Notes: generated by a model from the letters alone, not told the origin. Positions 16,900-26,392 are shown, counted from the first letter of the stretch. The stretch is DNA of 34,948 bases from an uncultured Wohlfahrtiimonas sp. (GCA_947630895.1 CANRJJ010000016.1:1-34948), one strand, 5' to 3'. Made by a program: numbers and translations.

Positions 16900-18174
16900 A
16901 TGCCGAATATTAATAAACGTATTGTTATCACTGGCATGGGCATCGCATCCCCGTTAGGATGCAAAATTGATGTCGCATGGCAAAGACTTCTATCTGGTGT
17001 TTCTGGTATTAAACGTTTGCCTTCGTTATTGGCTGAAAATTTCCCTGCAAAAATTGCAGGCACAGTTGATTCTATCGAAGAAGATCCAATTGCAGGCTTT
17101 GATGCTGATGCAACTGTTTCTCCTCGTGATCAAAAACGCATGGAAAGATTCATCCAGTTAGCGCTTGCAGCAACAGAACAAGCGTTACAAACTGCCAATT
17201 GGTTCCCAAAAACTGAAGATGAGCAAGTGCGCACAGCCACGATCATTGCTTCAGGCATTGGTGGCTTAAAAACCATTCAAGACAGCGCAGTGATACTGCA
17301 CGAAAATCCAACAAAAAAGTTATCACCTTTTACAGTGCCTTCATTTTTAGCAAATCTAGCAGCTGGCCAAGTGTCGATTAAATACGGTTTTAAAGGTCCT
17401 TTAGGTACGCCTGTTACAGCTTGTGCAGCTGGCATTCAAGCAATTGGCGATGCTATGCGCATCCTTAAAAATGATGAAGCAGATGTTGTGATCTGTGGCG
17501 GTGCGGAGTCTTGTATCGATTCTGTGGCAATTGCAGGCTTTAATGCCGCCAAAGCGCTCACTACTCAGTTTAATGATAACCCAACAGCAGCATCGCGCCC
17601 GTTTGACACAGATCGCTCAGGCTTTGTGATTGCGGAAGGTGCGGGTATTTTAGTCATCGAAACACTTGAACATGCATTGGCTCGCGGTGCAACACCGATC
17701 GCTGAATTAGTTGGCTATGGCACAACTGCAGATGCTCACCATATTACAGCTGCGCCTGAAGATGGTAATGGCGCACGCCGTTCTATGGAAAATGCGATTC
17801 GTATGGCAGGCATCACACCACAAGAAATTGATTACATTAATGCACATGCAACATCAACACCAATTGGAGATGTGGGTGAATTAACAGCCATTAAAAAACT
17901 CTTTGGGGATGACAGCCAAGTGGCAATCTCTTCCACCAAATCTTCAACTGGGCATTTGCTCGGTGCAGCAGGTGGATTGGCGGCTATTTTCACAACGCTC
18001 GCATTGAAAAATCAGATCGCGCCATTATCTCTCAACTGTAATAATGTTGACCCTGAAGCTGTACATCTCAACATTATCACTAAAGAATCTAAACCAATGC
18101 AGATCAAATATGCCCTTTGCAATGGTTTTGGGTTTGGCGGTGTGAATGCAACATTAGTATTAAAGGCTTATTAG
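16900..18174 (+). CDS. fabF: Beta-ketoacyl-ACP synthase II (FabF-type)
   Basis: This 424-residue condensing enzyme of fatty-acid elongation has the Cys-His-His triad of KAS I/II: Cys175 in PVTACAAGIQ, His316 in NAHATSTPIGD and His352 in KSSTGHLLGAAGG, plus the C-terminal NGFGFGGVNATLV loop. The triad and the length fit FabF rather than the chain-initiating FabH. No acpP or fabG is nearby, so it is not in the usual fab cluster and may be an additional or specialised elongation enzyme under control of the adjoining TetR. GGAG lies about ten bases before the ATG, inside the end of tetR. A strong hairpin follows at 18208. Confidence 0.92.
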   Translation: MPNINKRIVITGMGIASPLGCKIDVAWQRLLSGVSGIKRLPSLLAENFPAKIAGTVDSIEEDPIAGFDADATVSPRDQKRMERFIQLALAATEQALQTANWFPKTEDEQVRTATIIASGIGGLKTIQDSAVILHENPTKKLSPFTVPSFLANLAAGQVSIKYGFKGPLGTPVTACAAGIQAIGDAMRILKNDEADVVICGGAESCIDSVAIAGFNAAKALTTQFNDNPTAASRPFDTDRSGFVIAEGAGILVIETLEHALARGATPIAELVGYGTTADAHHITAAPEDGNGARRSMENAIRMAGITPQEIDYINAHATSTPIGDVGELTAIKKLFGDDSQVAISSTKSSTGHLLGAAGGLAAIFTTLALKNQIAPLSLNCNNVDPEAVHLNIITKESKPMQIKYALCNGFGFGGVNATLVLKAY

Positions 18175-18207
18175 TTAATATTTAACAAAATCGAAGCATA
18201 AATATAT

Positions 18208-18260
18208 ACAAGTTAAAATAATGCAATTTTGATTGATATTATTTTAACTTGTTATTTTTT
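18208..18260 (+). terminator. Terminator after fabF
   Basis: Perfect 15-base arms (18208-18222 and 18238-18252), a 15-base loop and a following T-run. The rest of the 18175-18406 gap is AT-rich and presumably holds the promoter of the next gene, but I see no clear -35/-10 pair. Confidence 0.75.
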
Positions 18261-18406
18261 TAGGCAATCTAAAAGTATTTTATAAATTAATCAATATCTC
18301 AAACAAGATAATGATTTACATCTCAACATTGAATTAAAATATTCGCTACAATATCGCCCTATTGAATATTTGAAAACGCATGAAAAATTTAGTTAGGATG
18401 ACTGAA

Positions 18407-21400
18407 ATGACCAACTTTGACGAACTCTGGAAACCTTTTGCTCTCTCATTTGATGCCCTTAAAACCAAGGAAGGTTTAGAGTCTCTAGATGCACTATTTT
18501 TAAATAGTTTATCTCCCGAATTAAAAAAAACACTCGAAGCTTGGCGTAAAAATGAGCTGACTTTAAGTGAAGTTGAAATTTCTGACTTACAAATCCATAT
18601 TGCCGTCGCCTTGAATAACTTCATGGCGAATACTCTACAAATTCAAAAATCGACAGATTTTTACTTTGCACAAGCAGCTGATGAAGCCACTGTATTACAG
18701 TTTAAAGATCGCTATATTCAACGAGGTGCAAAGCGTTATAAACAAGAAATTACAGACAGTTTTAATGATCTCACTGATCGCTTAATGGCAAAAAGCAAAG
18801 CAACGGCTGAATCATTTGAATTTGATTTAGCTAAATATGCAGTGGCACAAGAAGTGGGCTCTGATGAAGAAAAAGAGATCATCGAATGGGCAACTTTAGC
18901 GCTCAGCACTGATGAAGGTAAAGCAATCACAAAAGGTTGGGTATCATTTAAATTCCCTGAGCGTGTTGATCCGCAAAACCTTGTCAATAATGATGAAGTA
19001 ATCTTTAAAGGTATTCCTGTGCGCCAAGGCAATGGCACAGAGCGCCGCCGTGATGGTTTCCATTTAACCGATAATCGCATGAGTGATCACGATATTGCAG
19101 GCGAAGTGGATTACTGTAAATACTGCCATGATCATGAAGGTGACTTCTGTAGCAAAGGTTTCCCAGTTAAAAAAGCACAGCCTGAGCTCGGTTTAAAGAA
19201 AGATACATTTGGTAATACACAAACGGGCTGCCCTTTGGATGAAAAAATCTCCGAAATGATCACATTGCGTAAATCAGGCCATGTTATTGGTGCGTTGGCA
19301 ATGATCATGATCGAAAATCCAATGGTTCCTGCAACTGGTCATCGTATTTGTAATGACTGTATGAAAGCGTGTATCTACCAAAAAACTGAGCCTGTAGACA
19401 TTCCACAAATCGAAACTAACGTATTAACAAGCGTTTTGGAATTACCTTGGGGCATCGAAATTTATGATATTTTCACTCGCTGGAACCCATTAAAACAATC
19501 AGCTTACTTACCAACAGATGGCAATAACCGCAAAGTATTAGTTTCAGGCTTAGGCCCTGCTGGCTTTACGATGACTCATTATTTATCACAAGCAGGTTGC
19601 CATGTGGTTGCGGTAGATGGTTTAAAAATTGAACCATTACCAGAAGCATTATTGAATGGCCCTGTTGAGCATTGGTCATCATTAGAAGAAGACTTAGCTT
19701 CTCGTATTTTATACGGCTTTGGTGGTGTTGCTGAGTACGGCATTACTGTACGTTGGGACAAAAACTTCTTACGCTTAATCTATTTAGTATTGGCACGTCG
19801 TAATAACGTACAAATCTTTGGTGGCGTTCGCTTAGGCGGCACATTGATGATTGAAGATGCTTTCGAATTAGGCTTCGATCACGTTTCATTGGCTGTAGGT
19901 GCAGGTTTACCAAGAGTGTTGAACATCGAAAATTCATTGGCTCGCGGTATGCGTCAAGCTTCAGACTTCTTAATGGCAATGCAATTAACAGGTGCAGCAA
20001 AGGCAACTTCCCTTTCTACATTACAAGTTCGTATGCCTGCGGTTGTAATTGGTGGTGGATTAACTGCTGTGGATTCTGCCACAGAAATGCAAGCTTACTA
20101 CATCACGCAAGTGGAAAAAGTATTGCATCGAGTGGAAACTTTGGGCGAAGAAGCTGTGCGCAGTGCGATTTTTACACCTGAAGACAATGATATTTTAGAT
20201 GAGTTCATCACTCATGGTCGTGAAGTAAAAGCTGAACGTGAGCGTGCAAAATTAGCAGGCGAAGCGCCAAACTTTACGCCGTTATTGCATAAATGGGGCG
20301 GAGTGTTGTTGGCTTACCGCCGCACAATGCAAGAATCCCCTGCTTATACTTTGAACCATGATGAAATCACTAAAGCATTTGAAGAAGGTATCTTCTATGG
20401 TGAATCATTAAATCCGCAAGGCGTAAGCTTAGACAAATATGGGCACATTGAAAGCATCACTTTCAAGAAAAATGATGAAGTCGTCACCATTCCAGCGCGC
20501 ACTGTTTTAGTGGCAGCAGGAACATCTCCAAACACAATTTATGCAACTGAGCACGGCACTTTAGAAGTGGAAGACAAGCATCATTTCCAAGGCTATGATT
20601 TGCTCGGTAATAAAATTGAGTATGATCGTGAAAAAAATGTGAAAGATGACTTTGCACCATTCACATCATTTGAACACAAAGATCATCGTGTTTCTTATAT
20701 TGGTGACACGCACCCAACTTTTAACGGTAACGTTGTAAAAGCCATCACTAGTGCAAAACGCACTGCTGATCAAGTGATTGAAGCGATGAAAGCATTGCCT
20801 GCGAATCATTTATCGAATGATGATTTAAGCGCAACGATGACAGAAGGTTTAACGGTAACGATTGAATCAGTGAAATTGGATAACCCTGCAGTTGCTGAAG
20901 TTTGGGTGAAAGCACCATTTGTTGCAAAAAACTTCCAACCGGGACAATTTTTCCGCTTACAAACATATGAAGTGGATGGTCAAATCATTGAAGAGACACG
21001 CTTACAAATCCCTTTATTTACTGCATCAGGCACGGGCTCTAAAGATGGCGCGATTCGTTTGATGGTGTTCCAATGGGGTGTTGCACCGCGCTTAATCTCT
21101 CGTTTAAAACCAGGTGATCGTTTAGTCTTGGCAGGCCCAACAGGTGCGCCAACTGATATTCCAACCAATAAGAATATCTTGATTATGGCAGGTCGTTGGG
21201 GTACAGCAATCATGCTAGATTTAGCGCCTGTATTGCGTGAAGCGGGTAACAAAATCACTTATATCGCAACGCTTGGCCAAGCATCTGAAATGGATAAAAT
21301 GGATGAGTTAGAAGCAAGCACAGATCAAATCATTTGGTGTGTACAAAAAGGCGATAAAGTTGAAGCTCGTCGCCCACAAGATTCATCCGTTGTTGCAACG

Positions 21401-21808
21401 GATATGATCGAGTTATTACAAAATCTAGACAATGATGATGTTGTGGATTTATCAAGCATTGATCGTATGTTGGCACTCGGCTCAACGAGCTTATTGAAAG
21501 GCTTACAAAAAGAGTTATCCAATGGTGGCCGCTTAACTTCTGTATTCAGTCCTGATGTAGAAGTGATGGGAACTGTGGGTAGCCCAATGCAATGTATGAT
21601 GAAAGGTGTTTGTGGTCAATGTTTACAATGGCAGATCGATCCTGTGACTAAACAACGTACTCGTGCGGTGTTTACATGTGCAGGCCAAGATCAGAATGTT
21701 AAAGAGATCGACTTAGATAACTTAACTGCTCGTACTAGCCAAAATAGATTATTAGATGTGATTAATGTCGCTTGGTTTAATAGAATTTTAACTAAGATAG
21801 ATCAATAA
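18407..21808 (+). CDS. Large fused iron-sulfur flavoprotein: GltD-like plus PyrK-like (NfnBA-type) oxidoreductase
   Basis: This 1133-residue protein (numbers here count from 18407) begins with about 200 residues I do not recognise. Then comes a GltD-like module: cysteines 237, 240 and 248 (CKYCHDHEGDFC), 275, and 315, 318 and 322 (CNDCMKAC), suited to iron-sulfur clusters; a flavin Rossmann motif, SGLGPAGF, near 380; and a second nucleotide motif, VIGGGLTAVDSA, near 547. From about 815 the chain resembles the PyrK/ferredoxin-reductase family: a PGQFFRL flavin-domain segment, an NAD segment with AGRWGTA near 930, and a C-terminal [2Fe-2S] pattern C1063-x5-C1069-x2-C1072-x18-C1091. The order matches the NfnB and NfnA halves joined in one polypeptide. 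Starts at 18380 and 18398 are possible, but TAGGA eight bases before 18407 favours this one. It stands alone between terminators, so its electron partners are unknown. Confidence 0.8.
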   Translation: MTNFDELWKPFALSFDALKTKEGLESLDALFLNSLSPELKKTLEAWRKNELTLSEVEISDLQIHIAVALNNFMANTLQIQKSTDFYFAQAADEATVLQFKDRYIQRGAKRYKQEITDSFNDLTDRLMAKSKATAESFEFDLAKYAVAQEVGSDEEKEIIEWATLALSTDEGKAITKGWVSFKFPERVDPQNLVNNDEVIFKGIPVRQGNGTERRRDGFHLTDNRMSDHDIAGEVDYCKYCHDHEGDFCSKGFPVKKAQPELGLKKDTFGNTQTGCPLDEKISEMITLRKSGHVIGALAMIMIENPMVPATGHRICNDCMKACIYQKTEPVDIPQIETNVLTSVLELPWGIEIYDIFTRWNPLKQSAYLPTDGNNRKVLVSGLGPAGFTMTHYLSQAGCHVVAVDGLKIEPLPEALLNGPVEHWSSLEEDLASRILYGFGGVAEYGITVRWDKNFLRLIYLVLARRNNVQIFGGVRLGGTLMIEDAFELGFDHVSLAVGAGLPRVLNIENSLARGMRQASDFLMAMQLTGAAKATSLSTLQVRMPAVVIGGGLTAVDSATEMQAYYITQVEKVLHRVETLGEEAVRSAIFTPEDNDILDEFITHGREVKAERERAKLAGEAPNFTPLLHKWGGVLLAYRRTMQESPAYTLNHDEITKAFEEGIFYGESLNPQGVSLDKYGHIESITFKKNDEVVTIPARTVLVAAGTSPNTIYATEHGTLEVEDKHHFQGYDLLGNKIEYDREKNVKDDFAPFTSFEHKDHRVSYIGDTHPTFNGNVVKAITSAKRTADQVIEAMKALPANHLSNDDLSATMTEGLTVTIESVKLDNPAVAEVWVKAPFVAKNFQPGQFFRLQTYEVDGQIIEETRLQIPLFTASGTGSKDGAIRLMVFQWGVAPRLISRLKPGDRLVLAGPTGAPTDIPTNKNILIMAGRWGTAIMLDLAPVLREAGNKITYIATLGQASEMDKMDELEASTDQIIWCVQKGDKVEARRPQDSSVVATDMIELLQNLDNDDVVDLSSIDRMLALGSTSLLKGLQKELSNGGRLTSVFSPDVEVMGTVGSPMQCMMKGVCGQCLQWQIDPVTKQRTRAVFTCAGQDQNVKEIDLDNLTARTSQNRLLDVINVAWFNRILTKIDQ

Positions 21809-21820
21809 TCTACCCCATTA

Positions 21821-21846
21821 AAAAAGGAGCTTCGGCTCCTTTCTTA
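21821..21846. terminator. UUCG-loop terminator between the flavoprotein and ydcH-like genes
   Basis: AAAGGAGC-TTCG-GCTCCTTT forms an 8-base stem (21823-21830 and 21835-21842) with a stable UUCG tetraloop. The T-run is good on the minus strand and weaker on the plus strand, so it serves the leftward small gene at 21851 best and probably also the rightward flavoprotein gene. Confidence 0.85.
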
Positions 21847-21850
21847 ATGT

Positions 21851-22075
21851 TTATCCGTGTACTTTTTTATGTGCCATACACATTGCATAAATTTCGTCTT
21901 TAATTTTCAGCTTTTGCTTTTTTAAAGTCTCGAGGACGATAGAGTCCATATGTTCTCTTCTTTTCGTCGCATCGGTAATTCGTAGGTCTAGTTCGTTGTG
22001 TTTTGCGAAAAGCTTAGCAAAACGTGCATTACTGTTTTTCAATTTAGAAACAACATCTTTATATTCATCTAACAT
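21851..22075 (-). CDS. YdcH-like small protein (DUF465)
   Basis: This 74-residue, highly charged helical protein has the DUF465/YdcH pattern: an N-terminal helix, then FAKLFAKHNELDLRI and the conserved LKKQKLKIKDEIY end. It probably forms a helical hairpin or coiled coil in the cytoplasm. The molecular function of the family is not known to me. AGGAG stands before the ATG at 22075. It is a single-gene unit with a UUCG terminator immediately downstream. Confidence 0.88.
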   Translation of the reverse strand: MLDEYKDVVSKLKNSNARFAKLFAKHNELDLRITDATKRREHMDSIVLETLKKQKLKIKDEIYAMCMAHKKVHG

Positions 22076-22267
22076 ATAAATCTCCTCATTATTGGGAAAG
22101 TTCGAATCCTATTTATCTTTGTACTGCTCTATTACCATACTGAATTTTTTTACCTTATGCCTTTTTAATTTTTTATCGAATCAATTTTGATCAAGATTTT
22201 TGGGTTAATGATTATGACACCAAAGTGCTATACTCAAACCTCTATTCAGCATAGCCAACTTTGATCT

Positions 22268-22954
22268 ATGAATTTTGAAGCTAATCCCAACATCAAAAAC
22301 TCACTCCTAAAAATTATCTATAGCTCCACAATTATCGCATCGTTAATTTTGGTATTGGATATCACGCTGTATGACATCCCAAATATTAGAAACAATCAGT
22401 TTATCTACGATAACCAATTACAATTTTGGATATGCATATATTTTCTATTAGATTTTTTTGTGCTCTTTGCCACCGCCAAAGATAAAATTTTTTATTTAAA
22501 GCGATATGGGCTTCTTCTATTTGTCTCCATTCCATACATCAATCTATTTGAATACTTTAATCTATCCATTTCTCAAGAAACTTTTTATCTTTTAAAATTC
22601 CTACCAATTTTGCGAGGAACAATCGGCTTATTTTTATTGGCTAAACTATTAATTAGCAACAAAATTACAGGGTTATTTATCTCTTACTTGGCACTATTTT
22701 TCTCGATTACTTATTTGCAAACATTGATCTTTTTTGTCTTTGAAAATCAAGTTAACCCTGATGTAAAAACTTATAGTGATGTTTTATGGTGGGCTTCTAT
22801 GACAGCCACAACGTTAGGCTCTAATATTATTCCTGTGACGACAGCAGGCAAAATATCTACTGCCATATTAGCCATTGCAGGCATTACCATCTTCCCTATT
22901 TTTACTGTTTACATTACTTCTCTCGTACAGAATTTGAATAATAAACATAAATAA
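22268..22954 (+). CDS. Voltage-gated-like ion channel with variant selectivity filter
   Basis: This 228-residue membrane protein has about six hydrophobic segments (17-31, 50-68, 80-96, 108-128, 136-157 and 195-220) and a pore-loop candidate between the last two. The filter reads T181-T182-L183-G184-S185-N186, followed by IIPVT, where potassium channels have TxGYG(D). The fold therefore looks like the six-TM ion-transport/K+ channel superfamily with a non-canonical filter. S4 has only one arginine (R116 in PILRGTIGLF), so strong voltage sensing is unlikely. It has no cytoplasmic RCK or cyclic-nucleotide domain. No ribosome-binding site is evident before ATG 22268. It stands alone upstream of hslVU on the same strand. 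Confidence 0.75.
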   Translation: MNFEANPNIKNSLLKIIYSSTIIASLILVLDITLYDIPNIRNNQFIYDNQLQFWICIYFLLDFFVLFATAKDKIFYLKRYGLLLFVSIPYINLFEYFNLSISQETFYLLKFLPILRGTIGLFLLAKLLISNKITGLFISYLALFFSITYLQTLIFFVFENQVNPDVKTYSDVLWWASMTATTLGSNIIPVTTAGKISTAILAIAGITIFPIFTVYITSLVQNLNNKHK

Positions 22955-22988
22955 TTGCCCATAATTTTATCAATCTAATGGCAAATGC

Positions 22989-23016
22989 CTTGAAATTATA
23001 AAATATGACCTCATTT
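22989..23016 (+). promoter_or_regulatory. Sigma-32 (RpoH) type heat-shock promoter of hslVU
   Basis: CTTGAAA (22989-22995), a 13-base spacer and CCTCATTT (23009-23016) closely match the gammaproteobacterial heat-shock consensus CTTGAAA-N11-16-CCCCATNT. It lies 39 bases before the hslV start, where the transcript of this heat-shock protease operon should begin. Confidence 0.8.
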
Positions 23017-23054
23017 TCATTGGACGCAACCGTAACAATGAACAAGGAGTTCAA

Positions 23055-23594
23055 ATGGAACAATATCGTGGAACCACGATCTGCGCTGTTAAACGTGGCA
23101 ATGAAGTTGTCATTGGCGGCGACGGACAAGTATCTCTTGGCAATACAGTCATGAAAGGCAATGCTCGTAAAGTTCGCCGTTTATATAACGGTAAAGTGAT
23201 CGCAGGCTTTGCAGGCGGCACAGCGGATGCATTCACATTATTCGAACGTTTTGAAGCAAAGTTAGAACAACATGGTGGTCAATTAACGCGTGCAGCAGTT
23301 GAATTGGCAAAAGATTGGCGTACTGATCGTATGTTGCGCCGTCTAGAAGCATTATTAATCGTAGCTGATGCAACGGCTATTTTAGTGATTTCAGGTAATG
23401 GCGATGTGATCGAGCCTGAACACGATATGGCAACAATCGGCTCTGGTGGTGCATTTGCACAAAGTGCTGCGCTTGCACTTTTAGATAACACTGAACTCGA
23501 TGCAGAATCCATCGTTCGTAAAAGTCTAAATATCGCAGCAGACATCTGTATTTACACTAACCACAATCAAACGATTGAAAAATTAACATTTTAG
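23055..23594 (+). CDS. hslV: ATP-dependent protease peptidase subunit HslV (ClpQ)
   Basis: This 179-residue threonine peptidase forms a double hexamer that degrades proteins unfolded by HslU. The N-terminus reads MEQYRG-TTI; the six-residue propeptide is removed to expose the catalytic threonine, Thr7 in this numbering. Family segments include [53 protein letters not shown] and [14 protein letters not shown] lies five to eight bases before the ATG. hslU follows nine bases later. It is expressed from the heat-shock promoter at 22989. Confidence 0.97.
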   Translation: MEQYRGTTICAVKRGNEVVIGGDGQVSLGNTVMKGNARKVRRLYNGKVIAGFAGGTADAFTLFERFEAKLEQHGGQLTRAAVELAKDWRTDRMLRRLEALLIVADATAILVISGNGDVIEPEHDMATIGSGGAFAQSAALALLDNTELDAESIVRKSLNIAADICIYTNHNQTIEKLTF

Positions 23595-23603
23595 GAATTT
23601 ATC

Positions 23604-24947
23604 ATGAGTGAAATGACACCTAGAGAAATTGTCCAAGAATTGGATCGATACATTGTTGGACAAAATGATGCAAAACGCGCTGTTGCGATTGCACTTCGTA
23701 ATCGTTGGAGACGCCAACAAGTTACAGGTGATTTACGCAAAGAAATCACACCAAAAAACATCTTAATGATTGGGCCAACAGGCGTTGGTAAAACTGAAAT
23801 TGCACGTCGTTTAGCAAATTTAGCCAATGCGCCTTTCATTAAAGTAGAAGCAACAAAATTCACAGAAGTAGGTTATGTTGGCCGCGAAGTTGACTCTATC
23901 ATTCGTGATTTAGTTGAGGCTTCTATCAAAAAAGTACGTGAAGAAGCGATCAAACTTTCTCATCCAAAAGCTGAAGAAGCTGCGATCAATCGTATTTTAG
24001 ATATCTTGATCCCTCGCCCTAAATCAGTTGGTTTTGAAAATGAGCCAAGCGCACCTAGCACTGATAATTCTGTGACTCGCCAAAAATTCCGCGAAAAATT
24101 AATTCGTGGTGAATTGGATGATAAAGAAATTGAGATCGAATTGTCTCAAAAACATGCAGCTTCTATGAACATCATGACCCCTCCTGGTATGGAAGAAATG
24201 GCAGAACAATTGCAATCTCTATTCAGCCAAACAGGCAATGAACCAAAGCATAAGCAAAAGATGAAAATCAAAGATGCATTGGCGGCGGTACAAAATGAAG
24301 AAGCTCGTCGTTTAGTGAATGAAGAAGAAGTGAAGAAAACAGCAATCGAAGCTGCTGAAAACACTGGTATCGTATTCATTGATGAAATTGATAAAGTTTG
24401 TCGTCGTGGCGAAACTTCAGGTGCAGATGTTTCTCGTGAAGGTGTACAACGTGATTTATTACCAATCATCGAAGGCAGCACGATTTCTACAAAATATGGT
24501 CCTGTGAAAACAGATCATATCTTATTCATCGCTTCAGGCGCTTTCCATTTGGCTCGCCCTTCTGACTTGATTCCTGAGTTACAAGGTCGTTTACCAATTC
24601 GCGTTGAATTGAACGCATTAACAGCTCATGATTTCGAGCGCATCTTGAAAGAACCATCATCAGCTTTGATCAAGCAATACAAAGCATTGCTACAAACTGA
24701 AAATGTTGGTTTAGAATTTACAGATGGCGCAATCACTGAAATCGCTAAAATCGCTTACAACGTAAATGAGAAAACTGAAAATATTGGTGCTCGTCGTTTA
24801 CACACAATTCTTGAGCGTTTATTGGAAGAGATCTCTTTCAGCGCATCAGATAAGAGTGGTGAAAATATCACAATTGATGAAAATCTAGTGAAAGAATCAT
24901 TGGGCGAATTGTCTGATAATGAAGATTTGAGTAGATTTATTCTCTAA
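23604..24947 (+). CDS. hslU: ATP-dependent protease ATPase subunit HslU (ClpY)
   Basis: This 447-residue AAA+ unfoldase partners HslV. The Walker A motif GPTGVGKT is at 57-64, the pore-loop region [19 protein letters not shown] follows, Walker B IVFIDEID is at 256-263, and the sensor/arginine-finger area includes the GRLPIRVEL and GARRLHT segments. The C-terminal LSRFIL tail, which docks into HslV, is intact. Between about 110 and 240 lies the intermediate domain, of usual length. It is cotranscribed with hslV and ends at a bidirectional terminator. Confidence 0.97.
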   Translation: MSEMTPREIVQELDRYIVGQNDAKRAVAIALRNRWRRQQVTGDLRKEITPKNILMIGPTGVGKTEIARRLANLANAPFIKVEATKFTEVGYVGREVDSIIRDLVEASIKKVREEAIKLSHPKAEEAAINRILDILIPRPKSVGFENEPSAPSTDNSVTRQKFREKLIRGELDDKEIEIELSQKHAASMNIMTPPGMEEMAEQLQSLFSQTGNEPKHKQKMKIKDALAAVQNEEARRLVNEEEVKKTAIEAAENTGIVFIDEIDKVCRRGETSGADVSREGVQRDLLPIIEGSTISTKYGPVKTDHILFIASGAFHLARPSDLIPELQGRLPIRVELNALTAHDFERILKEPSSALIKQYKALLQTENVGLEFTDGAITEIAKIAYNVNEKTENIGARRLHTILERLLEEISFSASDKSGENITIDENLVKESLGELSDNEDLSRFIL

Positions 24948-24975
24948 GATTTTAAGCTCACAATTAATACGAAGT

Positions 24976-25007
24976 AAAAAGCGGATCATTTATAGATCCG
25001 CTTTTTT
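24976..25007. terminator. Bidirectional terminator between hslU and the catabolic cassette
   Basis: A 12-base perfect stem (24976-24987 and 24995-25006) with a 7-base loop, A-run on the left and T-run on the right. It closes hslVU rightwards and the MFS-symporter transcript leftwards. Confidence 0.9.
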
Positions 25008-25018
25008 ATACAATTGAA

Positions 25019-26392
25019 TTAATACTGTGCTTCATATTCTTCATCAGGCACTAATAATGGTTCACGTTCCTTTTTATCACTCATTAATATGCCTTGAAAC
25101 AAAATAGCGAGCGCCGCAATTAATACAGGAATCATCAGCAAACTAAACATGATATTGAAAGACATACCTGAACTGATCATCCAAGCACCTGCAAATGCAC
25201 TTAAAATCGCACCAAAACGACCAATTCCATTCATCCAGCTAATCCCAGTGGCTCTTGCTTCTGTAGGATAATATTTCGATGCTAATGCGCTTAAGCCAAC
25301 TGAACCTCCATTAAAGGCAAAACCTAAAACCATTGCAAAAATACACATCAAAATAATGCTACTGCCATAGTTACCTAATGCAAAAGTTGCAGCCGCACCT
25401 AAAACCATAACAATGAATAGTACTAATCTTGGTTTAAACTTATCCATACACCAACCTAATGTTAAACAACCTAGCGGCCCACCTATTTGGAAAAATGATG
25501 CTACAGTTGATGCTTCAGAGATAGAAAACTCTTTAAGCTTTACTATGGTTGGCAGCCAACCACTACACAAATAAATTAAAAACATTGCCATGAAATAACT
25601 CATCCATAGCATAAGTGTCCCAAATAAATATTGTTTAGATAAAATTACTTTAAGCCCTGATTTTTTTACCGTATTCGATTCATAAAAGAAGGTAACATTA
25701 TTGTAATTTTGAGTTGGAAATAGCTTTTGCATCAATGCATTAACTTTAGTCTGAGAGTTATTTTTCTTAAAAAGATATGGCAAAGATTCTGGCATTTTCC
25801 AATATAAAAATGGCACTAAAATTAATGGTAAAACACCGCCCAATACCAACATACTTCTCCAACCAAAAGCAGGAATCATCCATGCTGCTAAAAATCCTGC
25901 CGCAGCTGCACCCAATGAAAACCCTGCATAAACAATCGTTACAGAAAATTGCTTTCTACGATCAGGTGCATATTCTGATGCTAAAGTTGCAGCATTTGGT
26001 GCTGCTGCTCCTGCACCTAATCCTGTTAAAAATCGTAAAATTATTAATCCAGTAATATCTGTTGCAAATGCGGTCAATAAAGTAAATAAACCAAAACAAA
26101 ACACACTGCTCAATAGTATTGGTTTACGCCCAAACTTGTCCGCTAGAGGCCCTGAAACTAAAGCACCAATCGCCAAACCAAATAATGCAGCGCTCAGTAC
26201 AGGCGCTAACTGATCAGGTGTAACGCCCCATTCAGATAATATCTGAGGTGCAACTAGTCCCATCACAACAACATCGATTCCATCTAATGCAATGATGATA
26301 AAACAAAAAAATAGAATTAGCCCTTGATATAGCCCCATCTTATTTTCATTAAACACTTCTTTTAAATCTTTTTTAATTAATGTCTCTTTCAT
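25019..26392 (-). CDS. MFS aromatic/carboxylic acid:H+ symporter (AAHS family)
   Basis: This 457-residue twelve-helix permease has the AAHS pattern of PcaK/BenK: ALDGIDVVVMGLVAPQI in TM1 with the charged aspartates, GPLADKFGRKPILL after TM2, RFLTGLGAGAAAPNAATLASEYAP in TM4, and MPESLPYLF after TM6. AAHS members import aromatic or alicyclic carboxylates such as 4-hydroxybenzoate or protocatechuate. I prefer ATG 26392, because GGAGG lies exactly five bases upstream; the open frame reaches back to 26467 next to the NIPSNAP stop, but that extension is hydrophilic and without family features. It is the last gene of the leftward cassette and points to an organic-acid substrate for the pathway. Confidence 0.86.
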   Translation of the reverse strand: MKETLIKKDLKEVFNENKMGLYQGLILFFCFIIIALDGIDVVVMGLVAPQILSEWGVTPDQLAPVLSAALFGLAIGALVSGPLADKFGRKPILLSSVFCFGLFTLLTAFATDITGLIILRFLTGLGAGAAAPNAATLASEYAPDRRKQFSVTIVYAGFSLGAAAAGFLAAWMIPAFGWRSMLVLGGVLPLILVPFLYWKMPESLPYLFKKNNSQTKVNALMQKLFPTQNYNNVTFFYESNTVKKSGLKVILSKQYLFGTLMLWMSYFMAMFLIYLCSGWLPTIVKLKEFSISEASTVASFFQIGGPLGCLTLGWCMDKFKPRLVLFIVMVLGAAATFALGNYGSSIILMCIFAMVLGFAFNGGSVGLSALASKYYPTEARATGISWMNGIGRFGAILSAFAGAWMISSGMSFNIMFSLLMIPVLIAALAILFQGILMSDKKEREPLLVPDEEYEAQY

